A DNA stretch of 64,000 bases, from positions 62,001 to 126,000 of the forward strand of contig CBDDIF010000002.1 of NCBI GenBank assembly GCA_965228785.1, in the 5' to 3' direction. Within the stretch, counting starts at the first letter, position 1. Every line of letters starts with the position of its first letter. The notes under the pieces are model-generated. The model had not been told where the DNA came from. It saw only the letters and a program-made list of their open reading frames with translations, and did not search any database. This document shows positions 1-8,516 of this stretch, piece after piece. This DNA is from Hoeflea_A sp965228785 (GTDB taxonomy: Bacteria; Pseudomonadota; Alphaproteobacteria; Rhizobiales; Rhizobiaceae). Position numbers and translations under genes: made by a program.

Positions 1-125
1 ATCTGCTGCGATATGTTGAGGAGGTTGCGTGCCGTCAGAAAGGTTTCGGGCAGTTGAACCGTGAAGAACAGGATGATCAGGCAAAGTCCGATCAGGGTAC
101 CGAGTTGGCGCAGCTGAGCTGTCAT
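1..125 (-). CDS. Sugar ABC transporter permease, RbsC-like (partial, runs off left edge)
   Basis: Only the first 41 codons are inside the window. The visible N-terminus begins MTAQLRQLGTLIGLC and continues with a hydrophobic segment (LCLIILFFTV) and then the stretch ETFLTARNLLNI, which is typical of the first membrane span and following loop of RbsC/XylH-type (CUT2) permeases. The start codon overlaps the stop of the upstream ATPase gene in an ATGA arrangement, so translation is probably coupled. As the last visible gene of the operon it would form the membrane channel with the ATPase and binding protein encoded just upstream. The rest of the gene lies outside the window. Confidence 0.8.
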   Translation of the reverse strand, partial: MTAQLRQLGTLIGLCLIILFFTVQLPETFLTARNLLNISQQ

Positions 126-1630
126 GCAGACCTCGCAGATGGAGGCGCATAGAAAGCGCTTAGCAGATCGCTTGTATGCAGTTTGTTAGGGTCGAGAATG
201 TCGGCCTGCTTTCCGTCATGGAGCACAAGGATACGGTCACACATGCCCAGAAGTTCGGGCAGATCGCTGGAAGCCATGATCATGCCGCAACCACCAGCGC
301 TGAGTTGACGCATCAAGCCGTAGATCTCGAATTTCGCGCCTATATCGACGCCGCGGGTGGGTTCGTCCAGAAGCAACAGTCGCGGTGTTTCGGCCAAAGC
401 CCGGGCAAACACTACCTTTTGCTGGTTTCCGCCGGACAGCTGCCATACTGATTGTTCGGTATTCTCGTACTTCAGACCAACTCTCTGGGCGAGGTTCCGG
501 GTCATTGCCCGTTCGCGTCTCAATCTGGCCAGCAGGCCTTTCAAGTGAGGAAGCAGCGTATTGGGCCTGACACCCATCGTCATCATCAATCCCTGAGAGC
601 GCCGCTCCTGCGGAACACAGGCGACGCCGCGACGCCAGGCTTCAGCCGGCGAACCCGGGAGCGGTTTGCCATCGAGTTGCGCGCTTCCCAGGAGCTGTCG
701 ATCACCACCCAAAAACAGGCTCAGGACATCGGTTTGCCCTGCGCCGGCGAGGCCGGCTACCCCAAGGATTTCGCCCTCGCGCAACGTAAAGTCGACTCCG
801 GTCAACGTTCGGGTTGCCACTCGCTCCATCCGGCACAATACGGTGTTTCCGATATCCGCTTTGCGATTCGGGTAAGCTTGGCCGATATCCCTGCCAGTCA
901 TGTCCAGGATGATCCCGTCACGGCTCGTATCTGACACAGCCGCGGTACTGATCTTTTTGCCGTTTCGGAGCACAGTGACGTCGTCACAAATCTGCATGAT
1001 CTCACTCATGCGGTGCGATACGTAAAGGACAGCCGCGCCTTCGGCCCTGAGGCGTTGGACTACGGCGAAGAGTTTTTCGACCTCGTTGTCGTTGAGAGCC
1101 GCTGTCGGTTCGTCCAGCACGTAGAGGCAGGGGCGGGATTCGCCTGGGTGTGACACCAAAGCCGAGGCGAGCTTGATCAGCATTCGGTCACCGGTGCCAA
1201 GGGCACCGGCGTGAACTTTGACATCGATGTGATCAATGCCGAGTTCGGAGAGTGCAGATCGTGCCCGGTGAGCCATCTCGCGCCAGTTGACCAACAGGCC
1301 CATTCGATTCGGGATAGCGTGCCCAAGCAGGATGTTTTCCGCCACCGACAGTGACGGAACGATATTGAGCTCCTGGTGGATAAAGCGAAATCCGGCTCGA
1401 GCGGCATCGTTACTCGATCCGATTGCAATTTGCCGGCCCTCCTTTCGGACCGTCATCGCGTCGGGGGGCACGACACCGGCAATCAACTTGATCAATGTCG
1501 ATTTGCCGGCACCATTTTCGCCCATCAGCGCGTGAACCCGCCCTGACTGTAGTTCCAACGTTACATCCTGCAGCACCGTTGCCGAGCCGTAGCGCTTCGT
1601 CAGGCCTTCGAGCTGCAAAAAGGCGGGCAT
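122..1630 (-). CDS. Sugar ABC transporter ATP-binding protein (RbsA/MglA type, two fused ATPase domains)
   Basis: This 502-residue protein has the tandem nucleotide-binding domains of CUT2 sugar importers. Domain 1 carries a good Walker A (GENGAGKST, residues 38-46) and Walker B (LYVLDEPTAALN, near 170-180), but its signature reads LGTGD instead of the usual LSVGQ-like motif. Domain 2 has the degenerate Walker A normal for this family (GLAGAGQTD, near 293-301) and a canonical LSGGNQQKV signature and LLLLDEPTRGVD Walker B. It lies 25 bases downstream of the binding-protein gene and overlaps the permease start by 4 bases. It should power uptake of a monosaccharide or polyol. The substrate cannot be read from this subunit. 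Confidence 0.92.
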   Translation of the reverse strand: MPAFLQLEGLTKRYGSATVLQDVTLELQSGRVHALMGENGAGKSTLIKLIAGVVPPDAMTVRKEGRQIAIGSSNDAARAGFRFIHQELNIVPSLSVAENILLGHAIPNRMGLLVNWREMAHRARSALSELGIDHIDVKVHAGALGTGDRMLIKLASALVSHPGESRPCLYVLDEPTAALNDNEVEKLFAVVQRLRAEGAAVLYVSHRMSEIMQICDDVTVLRNGKKISTAAVSDTSRDGIILDMTGRDIGQAYPNRKADIGNTVLCRMERVATRTLTGVDFTLREGEILGVAGLAGAGQTDVLSLFLGGDRQLLGSAQLDGKPLPGSPAEAWRRGVACVPQERRSQGLMMTMGVRPNTLLPHLKGLLARLRRERAMTRNLAQRVGLKYENTEQSVWQLSGGNQQKVVFARALAETPRLLLLDEPTRGVDIGAKFEIYGLMRQLSAGGCGMIMASSDLPELLGMCDRILVLHDGKQADILDPNKLHTSDLLSAFYAPPSARSA

Positions 1631-1655
1631 CGTATGCTGTTCGTCGAGGCTGGGA

Positions 1656-2564
1656 TCAATCCTTGACGTTCGCGCTGGTGATGAGCTTCGTCGGAACGTA
1701 GATCACACCCTGCCGGCTCTCTTCACCGGCAATCGCCCGCGCGGCAGCATCTGCAACCGCAGAGCCGATGCCGACGAAATCCTGCGCCATGGAGGCTTCG
1801 AAGTTGCCACCTGCGGCAATGGCGTCGCGGGCCTGCGGGTTGGCGTCCATACCGACGATGACAATGCCTTCATCGGCTCGTCCCGCATCCTCGATCGCCT
1901 GCAAAGCTCCGAGTGCCGGCTGGTCCCAGGCGGCCCACACTGCTGCGACACTGCCCGGATCAGGGTTTGCTGCCAAGACTGCTTCCATTTTTGCCCGGCT
2001 GTCGGCGATGCCGCCGTCCTGCACATCTGGCGTAATACGGTCCATAACCGTTATGTCGGGGTAGTTGCCGAAGACCGCATCGGCAATGACACCGCGGATC
2101 TGGACCGGCGGAAAGGCGTCGAAGACGAACATTACGACATTGCCCTTGCCTTCGATCTGGTTCGCGACATAGACGGCCGTTTCGGCGGCCATGGCATAAC
2201 CGTTTGAGGTGACATTGGTGTAGAGAAGCGGGTCGGTTCCGGAATCCATGCCGATCACTGGAATGCCTGCTTCCGAAGCCACTTGAAGACCCGCTATGAT
2301 CTGGGCCGGATCGACGTTGATGATAATGGCATCGACCTTCTGGGTGACCGCGTCCTCGATACGGGAGATCACCGCTGCTACGTCACCAGCCGTGTCGATG
2401 ACATTGACGTTCCAGCCCAACTCACCGGCGCGGGCTTCAAAACCCTCCAGATACATTTGTGTGCCCGGCTGAGCGAGATAAGGGGTGACGACCGTGACGT
2501 CCTGTGCGAGCGCCGCAGTTGCGGACAGGACAGTCAGTCCGGCGGCAAATAACGCTGATTTCAT
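1656..2564 (-). CDS. Periplasmic sugar-binding protein (RbsB-like)
   Basis: This 302-residue protein starts with a cleavable Sec signal peptide (MKSALFAAGLTVLSATAALA, residues 1-20, AxA site). The mature part has the type I periplasmic-binding fold seen in ribose/galactose receptors, for example the stretches VDAIIINVDP and AGIPVIGMDSG. An unusually strong ribosome-binding site (GGGAGG) precedes the ATG, fitting the high expression such receptors need. A 103-base gap separates it from the kinase gene upstream and contains a small hairpin (CGCAG/CTGCG, 2592-2606), which could help separate expression of the two parts of the operon. The ligand is probably the substrate of the FGGY kinase encoded next to it. 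Confidence 0.92.
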   Translation of the reverse strand: MKSALFAAGLTVLSATAALAQDVTVVTPYLAQPGTQMYLEGFEARAGELGWNVNVIDTAGDVAAVISRIEDAVTQKVDAIIINVDPAQIIAGLQVASEAGIPVIGMDSGTDPLLYTNVTSNGYAMAAETAVYVANQIEGKGNVVMFVFDAFPPVQIRGVIADAVFGNYPDITVMDRITPDVQDGGIADSRAKMEAVLAANPDPGSVAAVWAAWDQPALGALQAIEDAGRADEGIVIVGMDANPQARDAIAAGGNFEASMAQDFVGIGSAVADAAARAIAGEESRQGVIYVPTKLITSANVKD

Positions 2565-2667
2565 GTAAACCTCCCATTTTGTCGGTTAATTCGCAGTATT
2601 CCTGCGTCATGGCTGTGATGCATAGGCCGAACCACCACATTTTTGCAGAATCCGGATAGGCGTCGGT

Positions 2668-4140
2668 CTAACGGGCATGATGCACACCGGCGATATCTCC
2701 TGAGATCCGAGCATTGGTCTCAATTGCGTCCTTGTAGATCTCGAACAGGGCATCGTAGAGGTCGCGGTTCTTCGGATCAGGTTCCCATTCACGATCGTAG
2801 CGGGCAAAGGACCTGTGCGCATCAGCCAGGGTCGCATGACTTCCATGGGCGACCGCGGCAATGCAGACTGATCCGACAATGCCCGGTTCATTCACGCCCA
2901 ACCGCATGAGTCGCTTGCCCAGAATGTCGGCGCGAATCTGAGCCCATGCATCCGAGCGAAAACCTCCACCGCCGCATCTCAAGGTATCGCTGTAGACGTC
3001 GGCAGACGGCGATAGCGCATCCAGGACGTGGCGTGCTGAGAAGGCGACGCCTTCATAGACGCCGCGGGCGAAATCTGCCGTTGTCATTCCGGCATCCAGC
3101 GCCAAAAAAGCCCCGCGAAGATCCGGGTTCCAAAGCGGCGCGCGTTCGCCCGCGAGCTGCGGCAGAAAAAGCGGTGTCGGCGCGCGGCGCGGTGTGGAGG
3201 CGACCAAATTGGACATCTCTTCGATGTCCAAATGAGCCACGTCGCAAAACCATGATTGCGAAGCGGCTCCTGATTGGGTCGGTCCGGTATGGATCCTGAT
3301 TCCCTCTGCTTCGGCAAAGACAATGATGCCGGGTTGATTGGTCACGGTGTGTGACGCGATGCCGAGGATTTCACTGGTGCCACTCAGATAGACACTTTCT
3401 CCTTCTGTCGTTGCTCCGGCACCCATCAAGCCTACCCAGCCGTCCATGGTCGCGTTGGCCATCGGGATGCCGGGAAGGGCGGTGGACGTTCCGGTTGTTC
3501 CGACCGTCTCCGTCACGCCAGCGAGAGGCGCCATCCGTTCTGCAGCTCCAGGGACGAGGTCGAGAATCCGACCGGCATAGCGCAGATCCTCGCCGACCAG
3601 ACCGATATTGGACAGGGGATCGGTGACAATGTTTCCGGTCAACTTCAAAAACGCGTAGTCCTTGGGCAGCAGGACATGCGTGGTTTTTTCCCAGATTTCC
3701 GGAAGGTGGCGTTGCACCCAGAGAATCCGAGCCAGCGGATGCGACGCGTCGATCGGGATCGGGGCGCCGAGGATCTCGATCTTCTCCGCCTCGCTCAGTC
3801 TGGCATCCAGTTCAGCGGCCTCCCGTGTGGCCCGTGTGTCCTGCCAGACGATTGCCGGAAGCAACGGATGGCCCGAGCGATCGACAAAAACGTGGGTATT
3901 GACCTGACTGGTCAGTGCACCCTGGCTTATTCTTGGACCCAAGCCTTTCGCAGAAAAGGAAGTCAAACACCGGTCGATCAGATCCATCCAGTGTGCTGGG
4001 TCCTGTTCAGCCAGTCCGGCGCCGGGTCTGGCCATCGGATGGCTTTCAGAGAAACTCGCGATACACTTTCCTGCCTGATCAAGAACGGCGGCCTTGACCG
4101 ACGTCGTCCCGAGATCAATTCCGAGAAACAAATCAGCCAT
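2668..4140 (-). CDS. FGGY-family carbohydrate kinase (xylulokinase-like)
   Basis: This 490-residue ATP-dependent sugar or polyol kinase opens with the phosphate-binding motif GIDLGTTSVKAAVLD (residues 7-21) and has the two-domain layout of the FGGY family, including the glycine-rich CGGGGFRSDAW segment near residue 395 of the ATP-binding half. The length is normal for XylB-type kinases. Its start overlaps the end of the TrpA-like gene by 8 bases, so the two are translationally linked. In this operon it should phosphorylate the imported compound, giving the phosphorylated substrate for the downstream lyase. Xylulose is the default guess from family resemblance, but FGGY kinases change substrate easily and the specificity is open. 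Confidence 0.9.
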   Translation of the reverse strand: MADLFLGIDLGTTSVKAAVLDQAGKCIASFSESHPMARPGAGLAEQDPAHWMDLIDRCLTSFSAKGLGPRISQGALTSQVNTHVFVDRSGHPLLPAIVWQDTRATREAAELDARLSEAEKIEILGAPIPIDASHPLARILWVQRHLPEIWEKTTHVLLPKDYAFLKLTGNIVTDPLSNIGLVGEDLRYAGRILDLVPGAAERMAPLAGVTETVGTTGTSTALPGIPMANATMDGWVGLMGAGATTEGESVYLSGTSEILGIASHTVTNQPGIIVFAEAEGIRIHTGPTQSGAASQSWFCDVAHLDIEEMSNLVASTPRRAPTPLFLPQLAGERAPLWNPDLRGAFLALDAGMTTADFARGVYEGVAFSARHVLDALSPSADVYSDTLRCGGGGFRSDAWAQIRADILGKRLMRLGVNEPGIVGSVCIAAVAHGSHATLADAHRSFARYDREWEPDPKNRDLYDALFEIYKDAIETNARISGDIAGVHHAR

Positions 4141-4900
4141 TGTCGAGCGTCTCTCTCATCTCCCAGAGATAGTCTTCAAGCGCGCTGATCCCCATTTCGG
4201 CCATTTGCACAGCCTTCGAGCCAACGACGATGCCGCCTGCCCCCTGGTCCATAGCATCGCGCACCTGGTCGGTGTCGGATATGCCGACTCCCGCGATGAT
4301 CGGCACGGCGATGCCGGCCTCCCGCAATGAGGACAGCCGAGACTTCAGCCTCGGATCTCGATCTTGACGGAGTCCCGTCTTGCCCGAGGTGTACTGCAGC
4401 ATCACGTAGGAGCTGGCGGTGCGTGCTCGGTCGATTTCTGCATCGCCGAATTCATACGGAAGCATCTCGACTGTGCGGGAGTGTCTTTGTCGCACCAGAG
4501 ACGCGACTTGTTTCTGTGCCACATGGTCGGTTTCCAGGCAAAGCACGGCGTCGAACTCCGACCATTCCGTATCCGCTTGAAGGACCTGAGGTTCGGGATA
4601 GCATATCAGCACACCGGGAATAGGGCGTTTCAACGCTCGAAGCCGCCGAGCTGTTGGAACAGCATCGCTGACATGTCCGCACCCAGTCGCGCGTTGCATT
4701 GAAGCACTGACGATCGCTCCATCCATCTTGGGGTTTTGCGCCTTCAAGCCCAACTCGATCACATCGACACCAGCTCGTTCATAAGCTGTCAGTCGGTCTT
4801 CCGGCACCAGCGGATCCTGAACCGGATAGTAGGCAATGAGGAGGGGGCGATTTGCCGCCAGTATAGTGGGGGCGAGAGCTGTCCATGATCGTGGCGTCAT
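4133..4900 (-). CDS. TrpA-like TIM-barrel lyase in a sugar operon
   Basis: The 255-residue protein is homologous to the alpha subunit of tryptophan synthase but is not in a trp operon. Counting from the ATG at 4900, the catalytic pair of TrpA is present at the same numbers, Glu49 in VIELG and Asp60 in MDGA, and the phosphate-binding loops survive as GVGIS (204-208) and VGSKAV (near 226-231). The indole-site segment PFSDPLADGP is replaced by KAQNPKMDGA, and the mobile loop 6 GVTG by GKTG. It most likely performs a retro-aldol cleavage of a phosphorylated sugar made by the adjacent kinase, releasing a triose phosphate. An in-frame GTG at 4915 is an alternative start. Neither start has a clear ribosome-binding site. 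Confidence 0.72.
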   Translation of the reverse strand: MTPRSWTALAPTILAANRPLLIAYYPVQDPLVPEDRLTAYERAGVDVIELGLKAQNPKMDGAIVSASMQRATGCGHVSDAVPTARRLRALKRPIPGVLICYPEPQVLQADTEWSEFDAVLCLETDHVAQKQVASLVRQRHSRTVEMLPYEFGDAEIDRARTASSYVMLQYTSGKTGLRQDRDPRLKSRLSSLREAGIAVPIIAGVGISDTDQVRDAMDQGAGGIVVGSKAVQMAEMGISALEDYLWEMRETLDNG

Positions 4901-4932
4901 GGGCGCAGACAGCACAGCGGAGTTGCGAACGG

Positions 4933-5991
4933 CTAGGGTTTTGATTGCACATCGAGGGGCCGTACGCCATTTGTTTCAGGATCGGGATAATAGCAGCGGC
5001 TTTCGGATAGGGTCTGAGAGGGCGTTTCGCCGTAGGCTTTACGGTAACGCAGCGAAAACCGACCCATGTGGCGGAACCCAGCCCGCCTGGCAATTTCGGC
5101 AACGCCACTCTTGCCCGCAAGCAGCTCTCCGCGGGCACGTTCGAGCCGCTTGATTTCCAGATAGCGCATCGGGGTTATGTTGAGAAATTCGTCGAACTGA
5201 TTGAAAAGGCTCCGTTCGCTGACACCGCTGACGCATACCAGGTCCGCCATGCGGATGTTGTCGGACAGATGGGCGCGAAGATAGAGCACCGACCTTCGCA
5301 AGGCTGCGGGCAACGGGACCTTGCCTTCCGGATCGATGTGCGGCCCATGACGCACCCGGACATATTCGAGAACCGAGTCGATCACCGCTGCCGAAAGAGG
5401 GGATTTGGTCAACGCCGGCTGGTTGAACTGCGCGCTCCTTTCGAATTCACGGCACAGCAGCATCATCGACTGCTGAACGCGCCAGCCTTCGGCGCTTTCG
5501 AAGGAAATCACGGGCGAAAGAGACGGCAATCGGGCAAGCGGATCGCGCACCAGTTCACGCCATCGCTTCTGAACCTGTCGGGCTTCAAGCTTGAGCATGA
5601 ATTGCAGCGTGCCCGTCCGCCAACAAGACGATAGCGGCGTATGGGGTGGAAGAAACAGGGCGCAGTCCTGCGAAGAGGAACAGCTCTTGCCGGCGTTCAT
5701 GGTTATGTCCGCTCCGCCGGCCAGCGGCATCTCCAGCATGTAGAAATCCGCGAACGGTTCCGGAGCAATGTCGACCTTGCTTCCGTAGCGCAGGAGATTG
5801 GCCGTTCCCTCCCGGATCGGCGCTGAAACGTGAAGGAAATTGAAATCCGAGATACCGGAGGCGTAGGTCAGCTCATGCGGAGAATAATGCGTATTCAGCC
5901 ATTCGCGGGCGATTCCCGCGTCCGGTGTCGCTTTTATCTCGTAGGCGGATTCTTGAAGAAGTGCGTTGCGCCCCGCGGATTGCTCGAACAT
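4933..5991 (-). CDS. AraC-family transcriptional regulator
   Basis: This 352-residue regulator has a C-terminal AraC/XylS double helix-turn-helix domain (roughly residues 235-330). It includes the segment DNIRMADLVCVSGVSERSLF and the conserved second-helix region VAEIARRAGFRHMGRFSLRY, then the family phrase RKAYGETPSQ. The N-terminal 200 residues resemble the cupin-like AraC-binding sensor type rather than a response-regulator domain. It is the first gene of the minus-strand operon, 32 bases upstream of the TrpA-like gene, with a strong GGAGGGAG ribosome-binding site. It probably senses the sugar substrate or a phosphorylated intermediate and controls the operon, perhaps including itself. Confidence 0.9.
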   Translation of the reverse strand: MFEQSAGRNALLQESAYEIKATPDAGIAREWLNTHYSPHELTYASGISDFNFLHVSAPIREGTANLLRYGSKVDIAPEPFADFYMLEMPLAGGADITMNAGKSCSSSQDCALFLPPHTPLSSCWRTGTLQFMLKLEARQVQKRWRELVRDPLARLPSLSPVISFESAEGWRVQQSMMLLCREFERSAQFNQPALTKSPLSAAVIDSVLEYVRVRHGPHIDPEGKVPLPAALRRSVLYLRAHLSDNIRMADLVCVSGVSERSLFNQFDEFLNITPMRYLEIKRLERARGELLAGKSGVAEIARRAGFRHMGRFSLRYRKAYGETPSQTLSESRCYYPDPETNGVRPLDVQSKP

Positions 5992-6093
5992 CTGGCTCCC
6001 TCCATCTGCCAGAATGGCGCGGACCGGGCGTCGAAAGCAAGAACCGATCGCTGATGTGTTGAGGGAGACCGTTTCCGGTGGGAGGCGGGGATA

Positions 6094-6939
6094 CTAAATC
6101 GCCAGAGATTCGTCCGACAGCAAATCGGCGAAGACGGCCTGTTTCTTGGCCATTGTCGCCGAGACTGCACGTGTCAGGTCGTCGCCTCTCAGCATGCCCG
6201 CATTCCAGGTTGCTATATAGTCGAGGCCGTCTGCGACACCGTGGTCACGGCTGTAGGCCAGATTGCGTTTGATTCCGGCGATCGCCAGGGGTGACTTGCC
6301 GGCAATGTCCGTGGCGATCGTCATCGCGCCCTGGAATAGCGATTCACGCGTCTGCGATAGACGGCTTACCAATCCGATCTGCTGCGCTTCCTGCGCATTG
6401 AAGCGGCGTCCGGTATAGGCGAGTTCGGCAGCGACTGACGGGGCGATCAGTTTCGGCAGGCGTTGGAGCGTACCGACATCCGCGGTCATTCCGATATTTA
6501 TTTCCTCAATCGAGAAAAACGCATCCTCGCTCGCGATCCGAATGTCACAGGCGGTGATCATGTCGATGCCGCCACCAATGCAGGCGCCATGAATGGCCGC
6601 AATGACCGGAAAACGGGCGCGTTCGATGGCGGTGAAGGCGCTTTGCAGCTTCAGGATCTTGTCGCGAAGCGCATAGGCGGCGCGAGCTGCTTCCTGTTGA
6701 AACAAAGCTGCGATGGAGCCGAACGCAGCCAGATCCATACCGCCCGTAAAGTGTTTGCCTTCGCCGGTGATGATGGCGCACCTCACCGTTTCGTCACGCT
6801 CGAGCAATTCAATCAGGCGTGGCAGCTCGGTCCAGAAATCCGGCGTCATGCCGTTGGCCTTGTCAGGGCGGTTCATCGAGATTCGGGCTACCGGTCCGTC
6901 ACGCGTTACCAGGAAGAAACTCGATTCGATATCGGACAT
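6094..6939 (-). CDS. Crotonase-family protein, dienoyl-CoA isomerase-like
   Basis: This is a 281-residue enoyl-CoA hydratase/isomerase. The oxyanion-hole segments GKHFTGGMDL (61-70) and IHGACIGGG (116-124) are intact. The region IEEINIGMTADVGTLQRLP matches the delta3,5-delta2,4-dienoyl-CoA isomerase (ECH1) branch, and Asp126, Glu146 and Asp154 stand at the ECH1 catalytic spacing. It should act in beta-oxidation of polyunsaturated acyl-CoA. The start at 6939 was chosen because AGGAGA lies 8 bases before it; the open frame extends further upstream into trmFO without such a site. It sits 10 bases after the trmFO stop, so the two are likely cotranscribed. Confidence 0.86.
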   Translation of the reverse strand: MSDIESSFFLVTRDGPVARISMNRPDKANGMTPDFWTELPRLIELLERDETVRCAIITGEGKHFTGGMDLAAFGSIAALFQQEAARAAYALRDKILKLQSAFTAIERARFPVIAAIHGACIGGGIDMITACDIRIASEDAFFSIEEINIGMTADVGTLQRLPKLIAPSVAAELAYTGRRFNAQEAQQIGLVSRLSQTRESLFQGAMTIATDIAGKSPLAIAGIKRNLAYSRDHGVADGLDYIATWNAGMLRGDDLTRAVSATMAKKQAVFADLLSDESLAI

Positions 6940-6949
6940 CGCTTGTCTC

Positions 6950-8368
6950 CTATTGCGCAGCGTCGACGGTTTCAGCCAGTCCAAGCCACGAACGGCAGTC
7001 GGAGAGGGCGCGGTCCGCAACGGCGCGTTTCTTGGCGATGGCCTTGTCCTTGCCGCGGAAGCGCTTGACGCCCTCGGGTTTGACGATTTCTACCGGCGGA
7101 AACAGCCCGAAATTGACGTTCATTGGCTGGAACGAGCGTTTGCCAGGTTCATCATTGGAACTGAGGTGTCCGCCCGTTATGTGCCCGAGAAGCGCACCGA
7201 ATGCGGTTGTTTCCGGTGGGAGCGATAGGGACCGGCCCAACCTTTCGGCGGCAGCAAAGCGACCGGTCAGCAACCCGATCGCGGCCGATTCCACATAGCC
7301 TTCGCAGCCGGTAATCTGGCCGGCGAACCGCAAACCGGGGCGGCTCTTCAACTGTGCCGTTGGATCGAGCAGTTGCGGTGAGTTGATATAGGTGTTGCGA
7401 TGCAGGCCGCCGAGACGCGCGAACTCTGCGTTTTCAAGTCCCGGAATCAGATGAAAAATCTCTTTTTGCGCACCATATTTCAGTTTCGTCTGAAAACCGA
7501 CCATGTTGTAAAGCGTGCCCAGTGCGTTGTCCTGGCGAAGCTGCACGACCGCGTAGGCCTTGACGTCGGGATTGTGTTCGTTGGTCAGTCCCATCGGTTT
7601 CATCGGACCGTGGCGCAGAGTCTCCCGACCCCTGGCGGCCATAACCTCGATCGGCAAGCAACCGTCGAAATAGGGCGTGCCTTCCCATTCCTTGAACTCT
7701 GTCATCTCCCCGTCGAGCAGCGCATCGATAAAGGCGTTGTACTGAGCTTCATCCATCGGGCAGTTGATGTAGTCCTTGCCCGTGCCGCCAGGTCCGATCT
7801 TGTCGTAGCGCGACTGAAACCAGCAGACATCCATGTCGACGCTGTCGAAGTAGAGTATGGGAGCAATCGCATCGAAGAAGGCCAATGATTCAGCGCCCGT
7901 TTCCAGACTGATCGCGGCAGCCAGGTCCGGCGCGGTGAGGGGACCGGTGGCGATAATCGTCTGGTCCCAATCAGCCGGCGGAAGGCCTCCAACTTCCTCA
8001 CGGTGAATGGTAATCAAAGGATGCTGTTCGAGTGCTTCGGTGACGGCATCGGAAAATCCATCGCGGTCGACCGCCAGGGCGCTGCCCGCCGGTACCTGGT
8101 TGCGATCGGCCGCTAACATGATCAACGAATCAGCCAGGCGCATTTCCTGGTGCAGGACACCGACAGCATTGCTTTGCCAATCGTCCGAACGGAATGAATT
8201 CGAACAGACCAGTTCGGCCAGACCGTCGGTCTTGTGGGCGTCTGTTCCGCGCACCGGGCGCATTTCGTGTAGGTGCACCGGGACACCCAGATTTGCAGCC
8301 TGCCAGGCGGCTTCCGAGCCGGCAAGGCCACCTCCAATGACATGGATAGGATCGTCTGTCTTTTTCAT
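6950..8368 (-). CDS. trmFO: tRNA (uracil-5-)-methyltransferase TrmFO, folate/FAD-dependent
   Basis: This 472-residue flavoprotein methylates U54 of tRNA in the T-loop, using methylenetetrahydrofolate as carbon donor and FADH2 as reductant. The N-terminal dinucleotide-binding motif HVIGGGLAGSEAAW (near residues 9-22) identifies it, together with the TrmFO-specific catalytic cysteine segment LVCSNSFRSDD (near residue 55) and the second cysteine in DGCLPIEVMA. The stretch AYAVVQLRQDNALGTLYNMVG is also characteristic of the family. Length is normal. The gene is followed directly by the crotonase gene. A large hairpin at 8436-8496 lies upstream, between this gene and the DUF1127 gene. Confidence 0.96.
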   Translation of the reverse strand: MKKTDDPIHVIGGGLAGSEAAWQAANLGVPVHLHEMRPVRGTDAHKTDGLAELVCSNSFRSDDWQSNAVGVLHQEMRLADSLIMLAADRNQVPAGSALAVDRDGFSDAVTEALEQHPLITIHREEVGGLPPADWDQTIIATGPLTAPDLAAAISLETGAESLAFFDAIAPILYFDSVDMDVCWFQSRYDKIGPGGTGKDYINCPMDEAQYNAFIDALLDGEMTEFKEWEGTPYFDGCLPIEVMAARGRETLRHGPMKPMGLTNEHNPDVKAYAVVQLRQDNALGTLYNMVGFQTKLKYGAQKEIFHLIPGLENAEFARLGGLHRNTYINSPQLLDPTAQLKSRPGLRFAGQITGCEGYVESAAIGLLTGRFAAAERLGRSLSLPPETTAFGALLGHITGGHLSSNDEPGKRSFQPMNVNFGLFPPVEIVKPEGVKRFRGKDKAIAKKRAVADRALSDCRSWLGLAETVDAAQ

Positions 8369-8435
8369 GGAGACGTTTTAGTCAATTTGCCTGCCGAAGG
8401 GAATTGAATCCGCGGCTTCTGGCGGCCAGAATCAC

Positions 8436-8496
8436 GACGGCGCCGGATCCGGCCGTATTGATTGGCTTATGCCAACGGTCCGGATCCGACGCCGCC
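8436..8496. repeat. Long imperfect inverted repeat between trmFO and a DUF1127 gene
   Basis: The left arm at 8436-8455 (GACGGCGCCGGATCCGGCCG) pairs with the right arm at 8476-8496 with only a few mismatches and one bulge. An inner hairpin, TTGGC-TTAT-GCCAA (8462-8475), sits at the tip. The resulting stem is very GC-rich and about 60 bases long, with no T-run on either side, so it is not a classic intrinsic terminator. It could be an mRNA-stabilising 3' structure for the DUF1127 gene or a palindromic intergenic element. A smaller palindrome, TTCTGG-CGG-CCAGAA, lies at 8418-8432. Confidence 0.7.
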
Positions 8497-8516
8497 TCTG
8501 GCGACAGGTTCATGGT

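Noticed and set aside
4133..4900. Annotation as true tryptophan synthase alpha subunit (trpA)
   Set aside because: No trpB or trp genes are near, the indole-site loop is changed, and the gene is coupled to a sugar kinase. Kept as TrpA-like.
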